DNA of 64,000 nt. Source: an uncultured Lachnospiraceae bacterium. GTDB lineage: Bacteria > Bacillota > Clostridia > Lachnospirales > Lachnospiraceae. How positions within the stretch are numbered: position 1 is the stretch's first letter; every line of letters begins with the position of its first letter. The stretch lies in the NCBI GenBank assembly GCA_949051815.1, contig CARQVR010000010.1, positions 1-64,000 on the forward strand. The letters run 5' to 3'. The notes beneath the pieces were generated by a model, which made no database searches, was not told where the DNA came from, and was given only the letters and a program-made list of their open reading frames with translations. The position numbers were made by a program, and so were the translations under genes. Below, piece by piece: positions 9,306-17,199 of the stretch.

Positions 9306-9336
9306 CGCCCCGGTTTTTGCCGGGGCGTTTCTTTTT
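9306..9336 (+). terminator. Rho-independent terminator of the butyrate operon
   Basis: Perfect stem CGCCCCGG (9306-9313) and CCGGGGCG (9320-9327) with a six-base loop, followed by TTTCTTTTT. Confidence 0.9.
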
Positions 9337-9424
9337 CGGCGCAGATATGATATAATGTGCAAAATGGCAATGAGAAAACGACTGCCTGCAGGCGGGGTTG
9401 TCCCTGGAAGCTTTGACAGGGCGA

Positions 9425-9470
9425 AGCCTGCGAACGGGAAAAACCGAAGGTTTTTCGAGTGTGCACTGTT
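9425..9470. repeat. Single copy related to the 64-bp tandem repeat (family E)
   Basis: The segment AAACCGAAGGTTTTTCGAG followed by TGTGCACTG resembles the AAACCGCAGGTTTTCGAGC plus GTGCACTGC core of the tandem array at 13421-13694. Both are preceded by a GGGCGAAG/GGGCGAAT segment. It lies in the leader of the next gene and suggests a shared dispersed element, expanded at only one place. Confidence 0.5.
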
Positions 9471-9498
9471 GGAATTACATATAAAAAGGGGATTGCGT

Positions 9499-11022
9499 AT
9501 GGACAGCTTCGGATTACAGCCGCAAAATCAGAACAGAAACACCTTCGGGCCGCCGGAGCAGCTCTACCTGCCGCCGAAGGATCACAAAAGGAAGGCGCTT
9601 ATCATTATCGTGTGTGTGGCGGCTGTGGTTTTGCCGGCCGTTTTGGGCGGGTGGTTTTATCACACGCATTCGGCGGCATATAAGATGAAGAAAGGCTTTC
9701 TGAATCTGATGCGGGAGGCGGAGGAAATGAAGAATCCGCTTGCGGAGAAAATCGGGGCGGATGAGATCAAAAGAATGCTTGTGGAGGACGGCGCGTGTCT
9801 GGACACCAAAATGAACGTCACCACAGATACATATTTCGGGCAGATAACGCTGGGCGTGGATACGGACTGTGAGATTGACAGGCGGGAAAAGGAAATGGCG
9901 GCGGCCACGAGCATAAGCGTGATGAATTATGAGCTGGCCAGCATTGAAATGTATGGGGATGAGGAGAATCTGTGCTTTTCGATTCCGGAGCTTTATCTGG
10001 AGAATGTCTATATTGAGAACGAGAATGTGCTCGATCAGTATAACCATTCCATGTGGGCTGATTTTTTCTGGAAGGCGGAGGGAGACGATTTTTCCATTGA
10101 CCTGTTTCCTGACATGTGGATTTTCGGGGATCAGGAAGGCGTGGGAAAGGCATTTTATAAAGAGTACGCGAATGAGATTGCAGAGTGCAGGCGGCATATG
10201 ACCATAGAGAAGGCGGGAAAGGATCTTTACCGGGTCAGTTTTGACAAACTGTATTTCAATGAACTTGTCAGACAGTTTCTGACTGATTATGTGGATTTCT
10301 CCAAGGTTGGCAGAGAGGATGCCATGGGGATATTGAGCTATTTTGACCTGATCTCCAACGGGGACGGGGTCAGCTTCCTTCTGGAGATAAACGGTGCGAA
10401 CCGGATTGAGAGCATCCGTGTGGAGGAGCCGCTTTCTCTTTGCGACGGCAGGGTACAGGTTTACGGAGACATTTATTTTCTGGGTGAAAAGCGCAGCATA
10501 GAGAAGATGCAGGGTAAACTTACCGTGAAAAGCGAATTGCGCGGGAAGAAGGAGGCGGAAATCGTCTGGCAGGCGACGCAGAGTCTGGAGCTGGACGATT
10601 ATCAGGCAGAATCAGATGTCAAGTACAGTTTTACGCAGGACGGGGAGACGCAGAATCTGAGATTTGGCTGTGAGCTGGAGTGCGACGGGAGAAAGAACAG
10701 CTTTGACGGGGAAATTTCCATGAAGGATGTGTCGAATGACTTCGAGTTTGTCTGGCAGGCGTCAGGCGGCTTATCCCACATAAAAAAGGGAGAGGGCTTT
10801 GAGCTGGAAATTGACGAGTTTCTGATGAGCGCAGAGGATCAGGAGCTTTGGCTGGTCAGGGGTGATATCGGCCTGTCGCCGTTAAAAAAGAGAGTAAAAC
10901 AGAATGTGAAGCCGAAAAAAGCGTTTTTTGAATTGTCGGAACAGGAGTGGAACGGAATATTTGACAGGGTATACAGGGATTACGAGTACCTGCTGGAATC
11001 GATGTACGGCATGTGGTGGTAA
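9499..11022 (+). CDS. Membrane-anchored hypothetical protein
   Basis: 507 residues if started at the ATG at 9499, which has an aaaagggg ribosome site; the longer frame upstream runs through the repeat and terminator. A proline- and glutamine-rich cytoplasmic tail of about 32 residues precedes one membrane segment (residues about 34-53, IIIVCVAAVVLPAVLGGWF). The remainder should lie outside the cell: an acidic domain with repeated beta-rich stretches and few cysteines. No catalytic motif was recognised. It resembles conserved Lachnospiraceae proteins of unknown function. The small gene at 11063 follows on the same strand, possibly in the same transcript. Confidence 0.75.
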   Translation: MDSFGLQPQNQNRNTFGPPEQLYLPPKDHKRKALIIIVCVAAVVLPAVLGGWFYHTHSAAYKMKKGFLNLMREAEEMKNPLAEKIGADEIKRMLVEDGACLDTKMNVTTDTYFGQITLGVDTDCEIDRREKEMAAATSISVMNYELASIEMYGDEENLCFSIPELYLENVYIENENVLDQYNHSMWADFFWKAEGDDFSIDLFPDMWIFGDQEGVGKAFYKEYANEIAECRRHMTIEKAGKDLYRVSFDKLYFNELVRQFLTDYVDFSKVGREDAMGILSYFDLISNGDGVSFLLEINGANRIESIRVEEPLSLCDGRVQVYGDIYFLGEKRSIEKMQGKLTVKSELRGKKEAEIVWQATQSLELDDYQAESDVKYSFTQDGETQNLRFGCELECDGRKNSFDGEISMKDVSNDFEFVWQASGGLSHIKKGEGFELEIDEFLMSAEDQELWLVRGDIGLSPLKKRVKQNVKPKKAFFELSEQEWNGIFDRVYRDYEYLLESMYGMWW

Positions 11023-11062
11023 CCATGCGGGAAATGCGAAGCCTGCATGAAAGGGGGACGTT

Positions 11063-11287
11063 ATGGAAGGCAGTGACAAGGAAATGATTGAAGAGATCAT
11101 GAGGCATCTGGATGCGGAGTCTGAACATGGCGTGTATCGGATGAGCGTTACCTTTGACGGCGAGAGCGAGGAGGCAAAGAACGTTTCCCACGCGTGCTGT
11201 CATATGTACGGCAGACCGGCGTCGGAGACGGTGGGGCTTCTGGATATGTATACGGATATGAACGCGGGAGAGCCTGACAGAAAATAA
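11063..11287 (+). CDS. Small hypothetical protein
   Basis: 74 residues, acidic at the N-terminus (MEGSDKEMIEEIMRHLDAE), with a Cys-Cys pair in HACCHMYG. A strong ribosome site (aaaggggg) lies eight bases before the ATG. It starts 40 bases after the membrane-anchored hypothetical gene and is probably co-transcribed. The composition is soluble, with no membrane segment. The function is not recognised. Confidence 0.55.
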   Translation: MEGSDKEMIEEIMRHLDAESEHGVYRMSVTFDGESEEAKNVSHACCHMYGRPASETVGLLDMYTDMNAGEPDRK

Positions 11288-11306
11288 AGATAATACGCGC
11301 AGAAAC

Positions 11307-11334
11307 TTGCAGTTTCAGGAAAAATGTGTATAAT
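11307..11334 (+). promoter_or_regulatory. Promoter of the 38-residue membrane peptide
   Basis: TTGCAG (11307-11312), a 16-base spacer and TATAAT (11329-11334), about 50 bases before the small gene. Confidence 0.6.
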
Positions 11335-11382
11335 TATTAATGTGTGGTCGAGTGTATATTTCGGCTAAGGAGGATTTTGATT

Positions 11383-11499
11383 ATGGGCATTTTATTATTG
11401 GGCGGTTTTCTTGTGGTAGTGATTATTCCTGTGGTGATTTCCGTGGTATCGGCAGTCGTTTCCGGAATTGCGGCCGCAGTAGAAGACGAAGAGGATTGA
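11383..11499 (+). CDS. 38-residue single-span membrane peptide
   Basis: Short gene, MGILLLGGFLVVVIIPVV... ending in the acidic tail AVEDEED. It has a consensus promoter (11307-11334), a perfect ribosome site (TAAGGAGGA, 11365-11374) eight bases before the ATG, and a terminator 20 bases after the stop. That full transcription unit argues for a real gene despite its size. One hydrophobic helix spans residues about 2-32. The role is unknown; small membrane peptides of this type often modulate a membrane protein or belong to toxin-antitoxin pairs, but no antisense antitoxin RNA is evident. Confidence 0.65.
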   Translation: MGILLLGGFLVVVIIPVVISVVSAVVSGIAAAVEDEED

Positions 11500-11519
11500 T
11501 TTTCACAGAGTCAGGGACA

Positions 11520-11555
11520 GGGCAAGATCCCACAGTGTGGGGTTTTGCCCTTTTG
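11520..11555 (+). terminator. Rho-independent terminator
   Basis: GGGCAA...CCCAC (11520-11533) pairs with GTGGG...TTGCCC (11537-11550), followed by TTTTG. It closes the small-peptide unit before glnS. Confidence 0.75.
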
Positions 11556-11651
11556 ATGCACAGGCCCGCATAAGGAAGAGTGCTGTTTCACAGCAAAAGG
11601 GCCGCGCGACGGGCAGGGTCTCCCTGCTTGATTATAAAGGAGGCAGCAGCA

Positions 11652-13313
11652 GTGGAATCCAAAAACTTTATAGAGCAGATCATAGATAAGGATCTGGCGG
11701 AAGGCGTTTACGACACCGTGCATACCAGATTTCCGCCTGAACCAAACGGTTATCTGCATATCGGACATGCCAAGAGCATATTGCTTAATTACGGGCTGGC
11801 ATCCGCATACGGCGGGAAGTTTAATATGCGCTTTGACGATACGAACCCGACCAAGGAGAAGAGTGAGTTCGTGGAGTCGATCAAGGCTGACGTGAAGTGG
11901 CTGGGAGCGGATTATGAGGATCGTCTTTTCTTTGCCTCCGACTACTTTGAGCAGATGTATGAGGGCGCGCTGAAACTGATTAAAAAGGGAAAGGCCTATG
12001 TGTCTGATCTGACGGCGGAGGAGATGCGCGAGTATCGCGGAACGCTGACGGAGCCAGGCAGGGACGATCCGAACAGAAACCGCAGCGTGGAAGAGAATCT
12101 GCGGCTTTTTGAGGAGATGAAAGAAGGGAAGTACGCGGACGGGGAGAAAACCCTGCGCGCGAAAATAGACATGTCCTCGCCGAATATCAACATGCGCGAT
12201 CCGATCATTTACCGCGTGGCGCATCTGTCGCACCAGAATACGGGAGACAAATGGTGCATTTATCCGATGTATGACTATGCGCATCCGATAGAGGACGCGA
12301 TTGAGGGAATTACCCATTCTATTTGCACGCTGGAATTTGAGGATCACAGGCCGCTTTATAACTGGGTGGTGGCGGAGTTGGAGTATCCCCATCCGCCGAA
12401 GCAGATTGAGTTTGCGAAAATGTATTTGACCAATGTGGTCACTGGCAAGAGATATATTAAGAAGCTGGTGGAGGACGGCATTGTGGACGGCTGGGACGAT
12501 CCCAGACTTGTGTCCATCGCCGCGCTCAGAAGACGCGGGTTCACACCGGAGTCGATTCGTCTCTTTGTGGAACTGTGCGGTGTGTCCAAGGCCAATTCCT
12601 CGGCGGAGTACTCGATGCTTGAGTACTGTATCAGAGAGGATTTGAAGATGAAACGGCCAAGGATTATGGCGGTGACGGATCCGATTAAGCTGATTATCGA
12701 CAACTATCCCGAAGGGGAAACAGAGTGGCTTCCCGTGGTGAATAATCCGGAGAACGAATCGCTCGGTTCCCGCGAGGTGCCTTTTAGCAGAGAGCTTTAT
12801 ATCGAGAGAGAGGATTTCATGGAGGAGCCGCCGAAGAAGTATTTCCGGCTTTTCCCGGGCAATGAAGTCCGGCTTATGGGTGCCTACTTCGTGAAGTGCG
12901 AAAGTTACGAGAAGGACGAGGCGGGAAATGTGACGGCGGTGCACTGCACCTACGATCCGGCATCCAGAGGAGGCAACAGCCCAGACGGCCGCAAGGTCAA
13001 GGGCACGATCCACTGGGTATCCGCGGCGGAGTCCGTGAAGGCGGAGGTCAGACTCTACGAGAATATCATTGACGAGGAAAAGGGTGTCTACAATGAGGAC
13101 GGAAGCCTGAACCTGAATCCAGACTCTCTGACCGTTTTAAAGGAGTGCCGTATCGAGCCGTCCGTAAAGGATGCGAAGGCATACGAGAGCTTTCAGTTTG
13201 TCCGGCAAGGGTTTTTCTGTGTGGATTGCCGGGATTCCGGTCCGGAAAAACTTGTTTTTAACAGAATTGTGTCCCTTAAAAGCTCCTACGTCTTGCCGAA
13301 ACAGGAGAATTAG
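11652..13313 (+). CDS. glnS: Glutaminyl-tRNA synthetase
   Basis: Class I synthetase of 553 residues that charges tRNA-Gln with glutamine. The GTG start at 11652 is preferred because an AAAGGAGG site lies nine bases upstream; the open frame further upstream crosses the preceding intergenic DNA. The first class I signature is PPEPNGYLHIGHAKS (residues about 28-42). The second signature, normally MSKRK, reads VTGKR at residues 263-267, so the KMSKS loop is atypical. The anticodon-binding beta-barrels occupy the C-terminal 200 residues. Many Firmicutes use the GatCAB route instead, so GlnRS here may coexist with it or replace it. Confidence 0.93.
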   Translation: MESKNFIEQIIDKDLAEGVYDTVHTRFPPEPNGYLHIGHAKSILLNYGLASAYGGKFNMRFDDTNPTKEKSEFVESIKADVKWLGADYEDRLFFASDYFEQMYEGALKLIKKGKAYVSDLTAEEMREYRGTLTEPGRDDPNRNRSVEENLRLFEEMKEGKYADGEKTLRAKIDMSSPNINMRDPIIYRVAHLSHQNTGDKWCIYPMYDYAHPIEDAIEGITHSICTLEFEDHRPLYNWVVAELEYPHPPKQIEFAKMYLTNVVTGKRYIKKLVEDGIVDGWDDPRLVSIAALRRRGFTPESIRLFVELCGVSKANSSAEYSMLEYCIREDLKMKRPRIMAVTDPIKLIIDNYPEGETEWLPVVNNPENESLGSREVPFSRELYIEREDFMEEPPKKYFRLFPGNEVRLMGAYFVKCESYEKDEAGNVTAVHCTYDPASRGGNSPDGRKVKGTIHWVSAAESVKAEVRLYENIIDEEKGVYNEDGSLNLNPDSLTVLKECRIEPSVKDAKAYESFQFVRQGFFCVDCRDSGPEKLVFNRIVSLKSSYVLPKQEN

Positions 13314-13420
13314 GGTAAAATATACACGAAAGCAATGAGCAGTGCGCAGACGTAAGATGAAAAAACGGCAGCTTGCTGACAGTTTTTTCAGATTGCGGAT
13401 GCATAGGGCGAATGCCCGTG

Positions 13421-13694
13421 AGCGAGGAAACCGCAGGTTTTCGAGCGTGCACTGCGGGCGAAAGGCGAGAGCAAACGCCCGCGGGACGAGATAACCGCAG
13501 GTTTTCGAGCGTGCACTGCGGGCGAAAGGCGAGAGCAAACGCCCGCGGGACGAGATAACCGCAGGTTTTCGAGCGTGCACTGCGGGCGAAAGGCGAGAGC
13601 AAACGTCCGCGGGACGAGGAAACCGCAGGTTTTCGAGCGGTGCACTGCGGGCGGGAACGAATGTGGATGCCCGCAAGCCGGGCGTGCACTGCGG
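13421..13694. repeat. 64-bp tandem repeat array (family E)
   Basis: Four copies with exact 64-base spacing: the CCGCAGGTTTT core is at 13431, 13495, 13559 and 13623. The first and last copies diverge at the edges. Each unit has two palindromic parts, AAACCGCAGGTTT-like and GTGCACTGCGGGCG, so the transcript would form repeated hairpins. It is preceded at 13319-13400 by related sequence (GCAGTGCGCAGACG) that inverts the CGTGCACTGC ends. It lies in the 415-base gap between glnS and the DUF2225 gene and has no ribosome site. Frames read through it are arginine-rich artefacts of the repeats. Confidence 0.9.
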
Positions 13695-13728
13695 AACATA
13701 TATAAAATAATTCGGGGAGGAAAAACGA

Positions 13729-14601
13729 ATGGCAGGACTGTTATCGGGGTTAGAGCAGTTTGGATTGAGTAATCTGGAGAGTATGGATCTCTATGAAGCG
13801 CCTAAGAAGGCGGAAGAGGGCGGCGGAGAAGGCGGTGGTCAGGCTGCGCACACGGTGCAGGAGCAGGATTTCCTTTTTGACAAATCTTTTACATGTCCGC
13901 TGTGCGACAGGGAGTTTAAGGCGAGAACCGTGAAGATCGGTAAGGCGAAGCTGGCAGGCAGTGATCTCGATCTGCGTCCCAGATATGAGCAGATTGATCT
14001 TTTAAAATATGACGTGATTATGTGCCCGTCCTGTGGGTATGCATCACTGAGCAGATTTTTCAAGTACCTGACTTCTCCTCAGGCGAAGAACATCCAGAAG
14101 GCGATTTCGGCGAACTTTAAACCGCAGAAAGAGGCGGCGGAGACATACACCTATGACGAGGCGCTGGAGCGTTACAAGATGGCTCTGGCAAATGCGATTG
14201 TCAAGCAGACGAAGGCCAGTGAGAAGGCGTATATCTGTCTGAAAACGGCATGGCTTCTCAGAGGGCAGGCGGAGCATCTGGATCCGGAAGAGGAAGGATA
14301 CGAGGAGAAGAAGAAACAGTGTCAGGCTGAGGAAGAAGAGTTCTTAAGGAACGCGCTGGAAGGATTTCTGGCTGCAAGACAGGCGGAAAGCTTCCCCATG
14401 TGCGGCATGGATGAGCCTACGGTGGACTTCCTGATTTCCGTGACGGCGATGCGTTTTGAGCAGTATGATGTGGCGAGCCGTCTGATTACCGGACTTATCA
14501 CTTCCAAGACCGCAAATCCCCGCATGAAGGATAAGGCGAGGGATGTGAAGGAAATGATTGTGAAGAAGATTAAGGAAAAGAATGCCGCGTCCAGAAAGTA
14601 A
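13729..14601 (+). CDS. DUF2225 family protein
   Basis: 290 residues. After a glycine/glutamate-rich N-terminus (about 1-45) there is a zinc-ribbon-like part: CPLCDREF near residue 60 and CPSCGYAS near residue 103. A helical, probably TPR-like C-terminal half follows (YDEALERYKMALANAIVKQ and later repeats). This matches the DUF2225 family, whose members are cytoplasmic and of unknown role. The ribosome site is GGGGAGG. It is flanked by the tandem repeat upstream and a terminator downstream, so it is probably monocistronic. Confidence 0.8.
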   Translation: MAGLLSGLEQFGLSNLESMDLYEAPKKAEEGGGEGGGQAAHTVQEQDFLFDKSFTCPLCDREFKARTVKIGKAKLAGSDLDLRPRYEQIDLLKYDVIMCPSCGYASLSRFFKYLTSPQAKNIQKAISANFKPQKEAAETYTYDEALERYKMALANAIVKQTKASEKAYICLKTAWLLRGQAEHLDPEEEGYEEKKKQCQAEEEEFLRNALEGFLAARQAESFPMCGMDEPTVDFLISVTAMRFEQYDVASRLITGLITSKTANPRMKDKARDVKEMIVKKIKEKNAASRK

Positions 14602-14651
14602 CGGCGCGGCAGAACGGGGAAAACGATCCCTGTGCATAGAAAAATAAATAA

Positions 14652-14690
14652 GGCGGAGCCGGTTGTACGGCCCCGCCGCTTTTGTTGTTT
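14652..14690. terminator. Terminator between the convergent DUF2225 and TetR genes
   Basis: GGCGGAGCCG (14652-14661) pairs with CGGCCCCGCC (14668-14677), followed by GCTTTTGTTGTTTTT on the plus strand. It ends just before the stop of the minus-strand regulator. Confidence 0.85.
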
Positions 14691-14693
14691 TTA

Positions 14694-15296
14694 TCAGCGG
14701 TAAGAAAGGGTTTTTAACATATTCAGGTAGGAGCAGATTTCCTCGTAAAACATATCCGGGTGGAAGGACGAGTCCTGAAAACGGACGTCCATCAGCCCGT
14801 CAAGCGTGTAGGTCACCATCAGATCCAGCTTTTCGTAGTCGACCTCACTCTTAAACAGAGAGCGGTCGCTCTGGTTTTTCAGCACTGCCTGCATATCGCC
14901 CAGTACGTTTTTCTGGCGTTCTATCGCCATAAGAGCCTCGCTTACGTCCTCGAAACGGCAGCGGTCAAGGAACTGCTGCATATAGGGATAATTTTTGAGC
15001 ACCTGCATTTTGGCATACTCCATCTGCCGGCGGATCTCAAAGTAATCCCGTTCTGTGGAGGAAACGCCACCGGTCAATTCAAGCTTCATAAAACGTACAC
15101 TGTAGTCAAAGAGGAAACTGTACAGGCCAAGCTTACTTCCGAAATAGTGAAATAAGAGTCCTTTGCTGATGCCGGCCTCACCTACAATATCGTCTGTACT
15201 GGCATGTTTATAGCCGCCGATAGAGAAAACTTTCAAAGCGGCATTAATCATGCGGTCCTGTTTTTCCTTCTTCAAGTCAAAAAATTTTTCGTTCAT
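14694..15296 (-). CDS. TetR/AcrR family transcriptional regulator
   Basis: 200 residues. The N-terminal helix-turn-helix is typical: INAALKVFSIGGYKHASTDD then IVGEAGISKGLLFHYFGSK (residues about 17-56). The variable ligand-binding domain follows. The neighbour that would be its target is not obvious: the gene on the other side of its promoter encodes the acidic 119-residue membrane protein. A GACC/GGTC dyad just downstream of its own promoter suggests autorepression. The ligand is unknown. Confidence 0.88.
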   Translation of the reverse strand: MNEKFFDLKKEKQDRMINAALKVFSIGGYKHASTDDIVGEAGISKGLLFHYFGSKLGLYSFLFDYSVRFMKLELTGGVSSTERDYFEIRRQMEYAKMQVLKNYPYMQQFLDRCRFEDVSEALMAIERQKNVLGDMQAVLKNQSDRSLFKSEVDYEKLDLMVTYTLDGLMDVRFQDSSFHPDMFYEEICSYLNMLKTLSYR

Positions 15297-15320
15297 AACT
15301 TCCTCAATTCTACATAAATT

Positions 15321-15369
15321 GACCTTTTTGGTCGACTATAACTATAGCACATCGCCGCGCGGGATTCAA
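15321..15369 (-). promoter_or_regulatory. Promoter and probable operator of the TetR gene
   Basis: Read on the minus strand: TTGAAT (15369-15364), a 17-base spacer and TATAGT (15346-15341). Immediately downstream is the dyad GACCTTTTTGGTC (15321-15333), placed to block transcription start. The dyad is 25 bases upstream of the start codon. Confidence 0.6.
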
Positions 15370-15537
15370 TGATCTGTGAAAAACTAGTTTCAAGAAAATT
15401 TTGCGCCACAATATATAGTATCTGAAATGAAGTTTTCAGAAAGTTTTCTCTTTTTTTATACATATTCTCTTTTCATTTTCGCAAAATAGTATTAATATAA
15501 TAATAATAGGAACTGATACGGTGAAAGGAGAACACTG

Positions 15538-15897
15538 ATGGCAAAAAAATTCGGTAAGTTATTGATGATGACAGCGGCTCTTGGCGCCGTAGCGGGGGGC
15601 GTGTACTATTACCTTAAGGGCAGAGACGCGCTGATGGATGACGATTTTGACGACGATGAGGATTTCGATAATTTTGACGACGATCTGGATGACAGTGAAA
15701 CGGATCGGAATTATGTGGATCTGGACCTCGGCAAGTCGGAGGAGACCGGCGTGAAAGAGGAGTTGAAGGAAGAGTTTAAAGAGGGCATTCAGGCGGCGAA
15801 GGCTGAGGCCACAGACAAGGTCGTCGGGAGCGTGAAGAAAGTGGAAGAGTTTTTCGACGACGATGATGAGAGCGACGGCTCTATGGATGCGATGTAA
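15538..15897 (+). CDS. Acidic single-span membrane protein, unknown function
   Basis: 119 residues. A short basic start (MAKKFGK) leads into a hydrophobic helix (about residues 8-26), which may be a signal anchor. A strikingly acidic region follows (about 32-60, mostly Asp and Glu with Phe), then an amphipathic helical stretch with alternating Lys/Glu/Ala (about 75-105) and a second acidic patch. The ribosome site is gaaaggag. It resembles small conserved Lachnospiraceae proteins, but no function is known to me. It is followed by a strong terminator. Confidence 0.7.
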   Translation: MAKKFGKLLMMTAALGAVAGGVYYYLKGRDALMDDDFDDDEDFDNFDDDLDDSETDRNYVDLDLGKSEETGVKEELKEEFKEGIQAAKAEATDKVVGSVKKVEEFFDDDDESDGSMDAM

Positions 15898-15922
15898 TAG
15901 CCGAAAAGGAAAATAAAGTGAT

Positions 15923-15956
15923 AAGGACAGACCAAAAATTGTCTGTCCTTTTTTCT
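15923..15956. terminator. Bidirectional terminator
   Basis: Perfect ten-base stem AAGGACAGAC (15923-15932) and GTCTGTCCTT (15941-15950) with an eight-base loop and T tract. It separates the acidic protein gene from the convergent DUF6062 gene, whose stop codon overlaps the T tract. Confidence 0.9.
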
Positions 15957-16716
15957 ATTTATTCGCCTGATACGGCGGATCGGCGGGATAACCGCCCTTT
16001 AACTTCTGCATACCGCGCTGGATGGCATCCTTTGAGTTTTTCCAGTCCGCGTCCTTGTTGCGGTAGTCGAATTTTTCCACAAGCCATGAGACGTCCTCCG
16101 AAAGACGCGCCATATTTTCTTCCATCAGAGGGAAGACCATATCATAAAAATCTTTTTTCTCCTTATCATTCAGACGTCCGTCCGCCGCCTCGCAGAGATC
16201 GCCGAAGTGGTGAAGGCAGAAGCCTTTGCTCTCCTTCACTTTGGTGCGAAATTCCGGATCCTTTTTGAACATGACAAAGAAGGTGTCCAGATAGCGTTCA
16301 TAAGTGTCCGCATAGCGTTTGCAGATATAGCAGGATGTATCTTTCTCAGCGGCCCAGATACCGATGGGATTTGTGCGCACGGTCTGTTTTTTGAATTTAT
16401 CCTTGAAAGAGGTCTTGCCGGGAGCGAAACTCTTTATTTTTTCATGGAGCTCCCGATTCATGCGCTGGTAGTGCGTTTTCAGAATCCATGCGTTTCCGAG
16501 TGTGTTGCCATAGTCAAACATTTTCTTAAAATGATTTCTGCAAAACCCTTCCTGATCGGTCTGCTCCCGCACATCGCTTTCCATGTAGGAGGAGCCGGAG
16601 CCGAGGACGAAATCTAAGAGATCCTGTTCCACATTGCGCTCGATAAAGCAGAAGGGGCACTCGTCCAGCGCGTTCATGGCGTCGTTTAAGGGAATGGTGT
16701 AAAGTTTTTCTTTCAT
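15955..16716 (-). CDS. DUF6062 family protein
   Basis: 253 residues from the start at 16716 (MKEKLYTIPLND), which follows an AAAGGAG site; a slightly longer frame exists upstream. Two similar halves each carry cysteine/histidine pairs: CPFCFIERN near residue 21 with GFCRNHFKKM near 62, and CYICKRYAD near 130 with GFCLHHFGDL near 165. The CxxC/CxxH spacing suggests two metal sites built by an internal duplication. The family is, as far as I know, uncharacterised. It may be monocistronic; its upstream region holds palindrome A2. Confidence 0.75.
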   Translation of the reverse strand: MKEKLYTIPLNDAMNALDECPFCFIERNVEQDLLDFVLGSGSSYMESDVREQTDQEGFCRNHFKKMFDYGNTLGNAWILKTHYQRMNRELHEKIKSFAPGKTSFKDKFKKQTVRTNPIGIWAAEKDTSCYICKRYADTYERYLDTFFVMFKKDPEFRTKVKESKGFCLHHFGDLCEAADGRLNDKEKKDFYDMVFPLMEENMARLSEDVSWLVEKFDYRNKDADWKNSKDAIQRGMQKLKGGYPADPPYQANK

Positions 16717-16748
16717 AGGTAAGGCTCCTTTCACGGATATGGGATTTT

Positions 16749-16948
16749 AGGTATTTGCGAAACTCTTTTAAGGCTATTGAATCTGCACAAATAGCATAAT
16801 CAACGCAGACACGCTTTCGCTCCGTTCCAAACGCAACGGTACTAGGCTCGAAAAAACCTCGCCAAGTGCCGGCGTTTTCCAAGGGTCTGCTTATAATTAT
16901 GCTATTTGCGCAATGAAAGCAGCGATTTGAAGAGTTTCGCAATTACCT
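16749..16948. repeat. Palindromic element, family A, copy 2
   Basis: A 200-bp element. The terminal arms of 19 bases match with one mismatch: AGGTATTTGCGAAACTCTT (16749) against AAGAGTTTCGCAATTACCT (ending 16948). The inner arms, CACAAATAGCATAATCA and GCAGACACG (16787-16812), pair with GGTCTGCTTATAATTATGC and following bases (16884-16909). It shares the inner arm and the GCTTTCGCTCC segment with copy 1 at 3924-4109. No coding content. Confidence 0.85.
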
Positions 16949-17092
16949 GATATCGGATTCGTGCTTCTTATTAATTAAGTATAGCATCCCTGCCGGAAGA
17001 AGGAAAGGGAGTCGGTGAAAGGAACCCGACAGGAAGTCAGCGGAAGAGAGCAGACAGGAGGAGTCAGCGGAAATGAGCCGCTGGCGTTCGTA

Positions 17093-17121
17093 TTGCGGAA
17101 GACAGGGGTAGATGATATAAT
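17093..17121 (+). promoter_or_regulatory. Promoter of the NagD-like phosphatase gene
   Basis: TTGCGG (17093-17098), a 17-base spacer and TATAAT (17116-17121), about 80 bases before the gene. Confidence 0.65.
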
Positions 17122-17199
17122 GTGCGCGTAGGTAATGAAGCGTGTCCGGACGAAAGCTGACCGGACGGGACTGTAGAGTAAAGTGAGGAAGGTACATTT

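Larger units (their letters stand above)
16717..17199. other. Gene-free divergent intergenic region
   Basis: 483 bases between the DUF6062 start and the HAD phosphatase. The left half is palindromic element A2. The right half holds a promoter (17093-17121) and purine-rich DNA with a GTCAGCGGAA direct repeat (17036 and 17064). No supported small gene was found. Confidence 0.6.

Noticed and set aside
13421..13694. Possible CRISPR array
   Set aside because: The whole 64-base unit repeats with no unique spacers and no cas genes nearby; it is a tandem repeat.
13137..13700. Arginine- and proline-rich open frames on the minus strand of the tandem array
   Set aside because: They arise because 64-bp repeats cycle through frames without stops; no ribosome site, repeat-derived composition.
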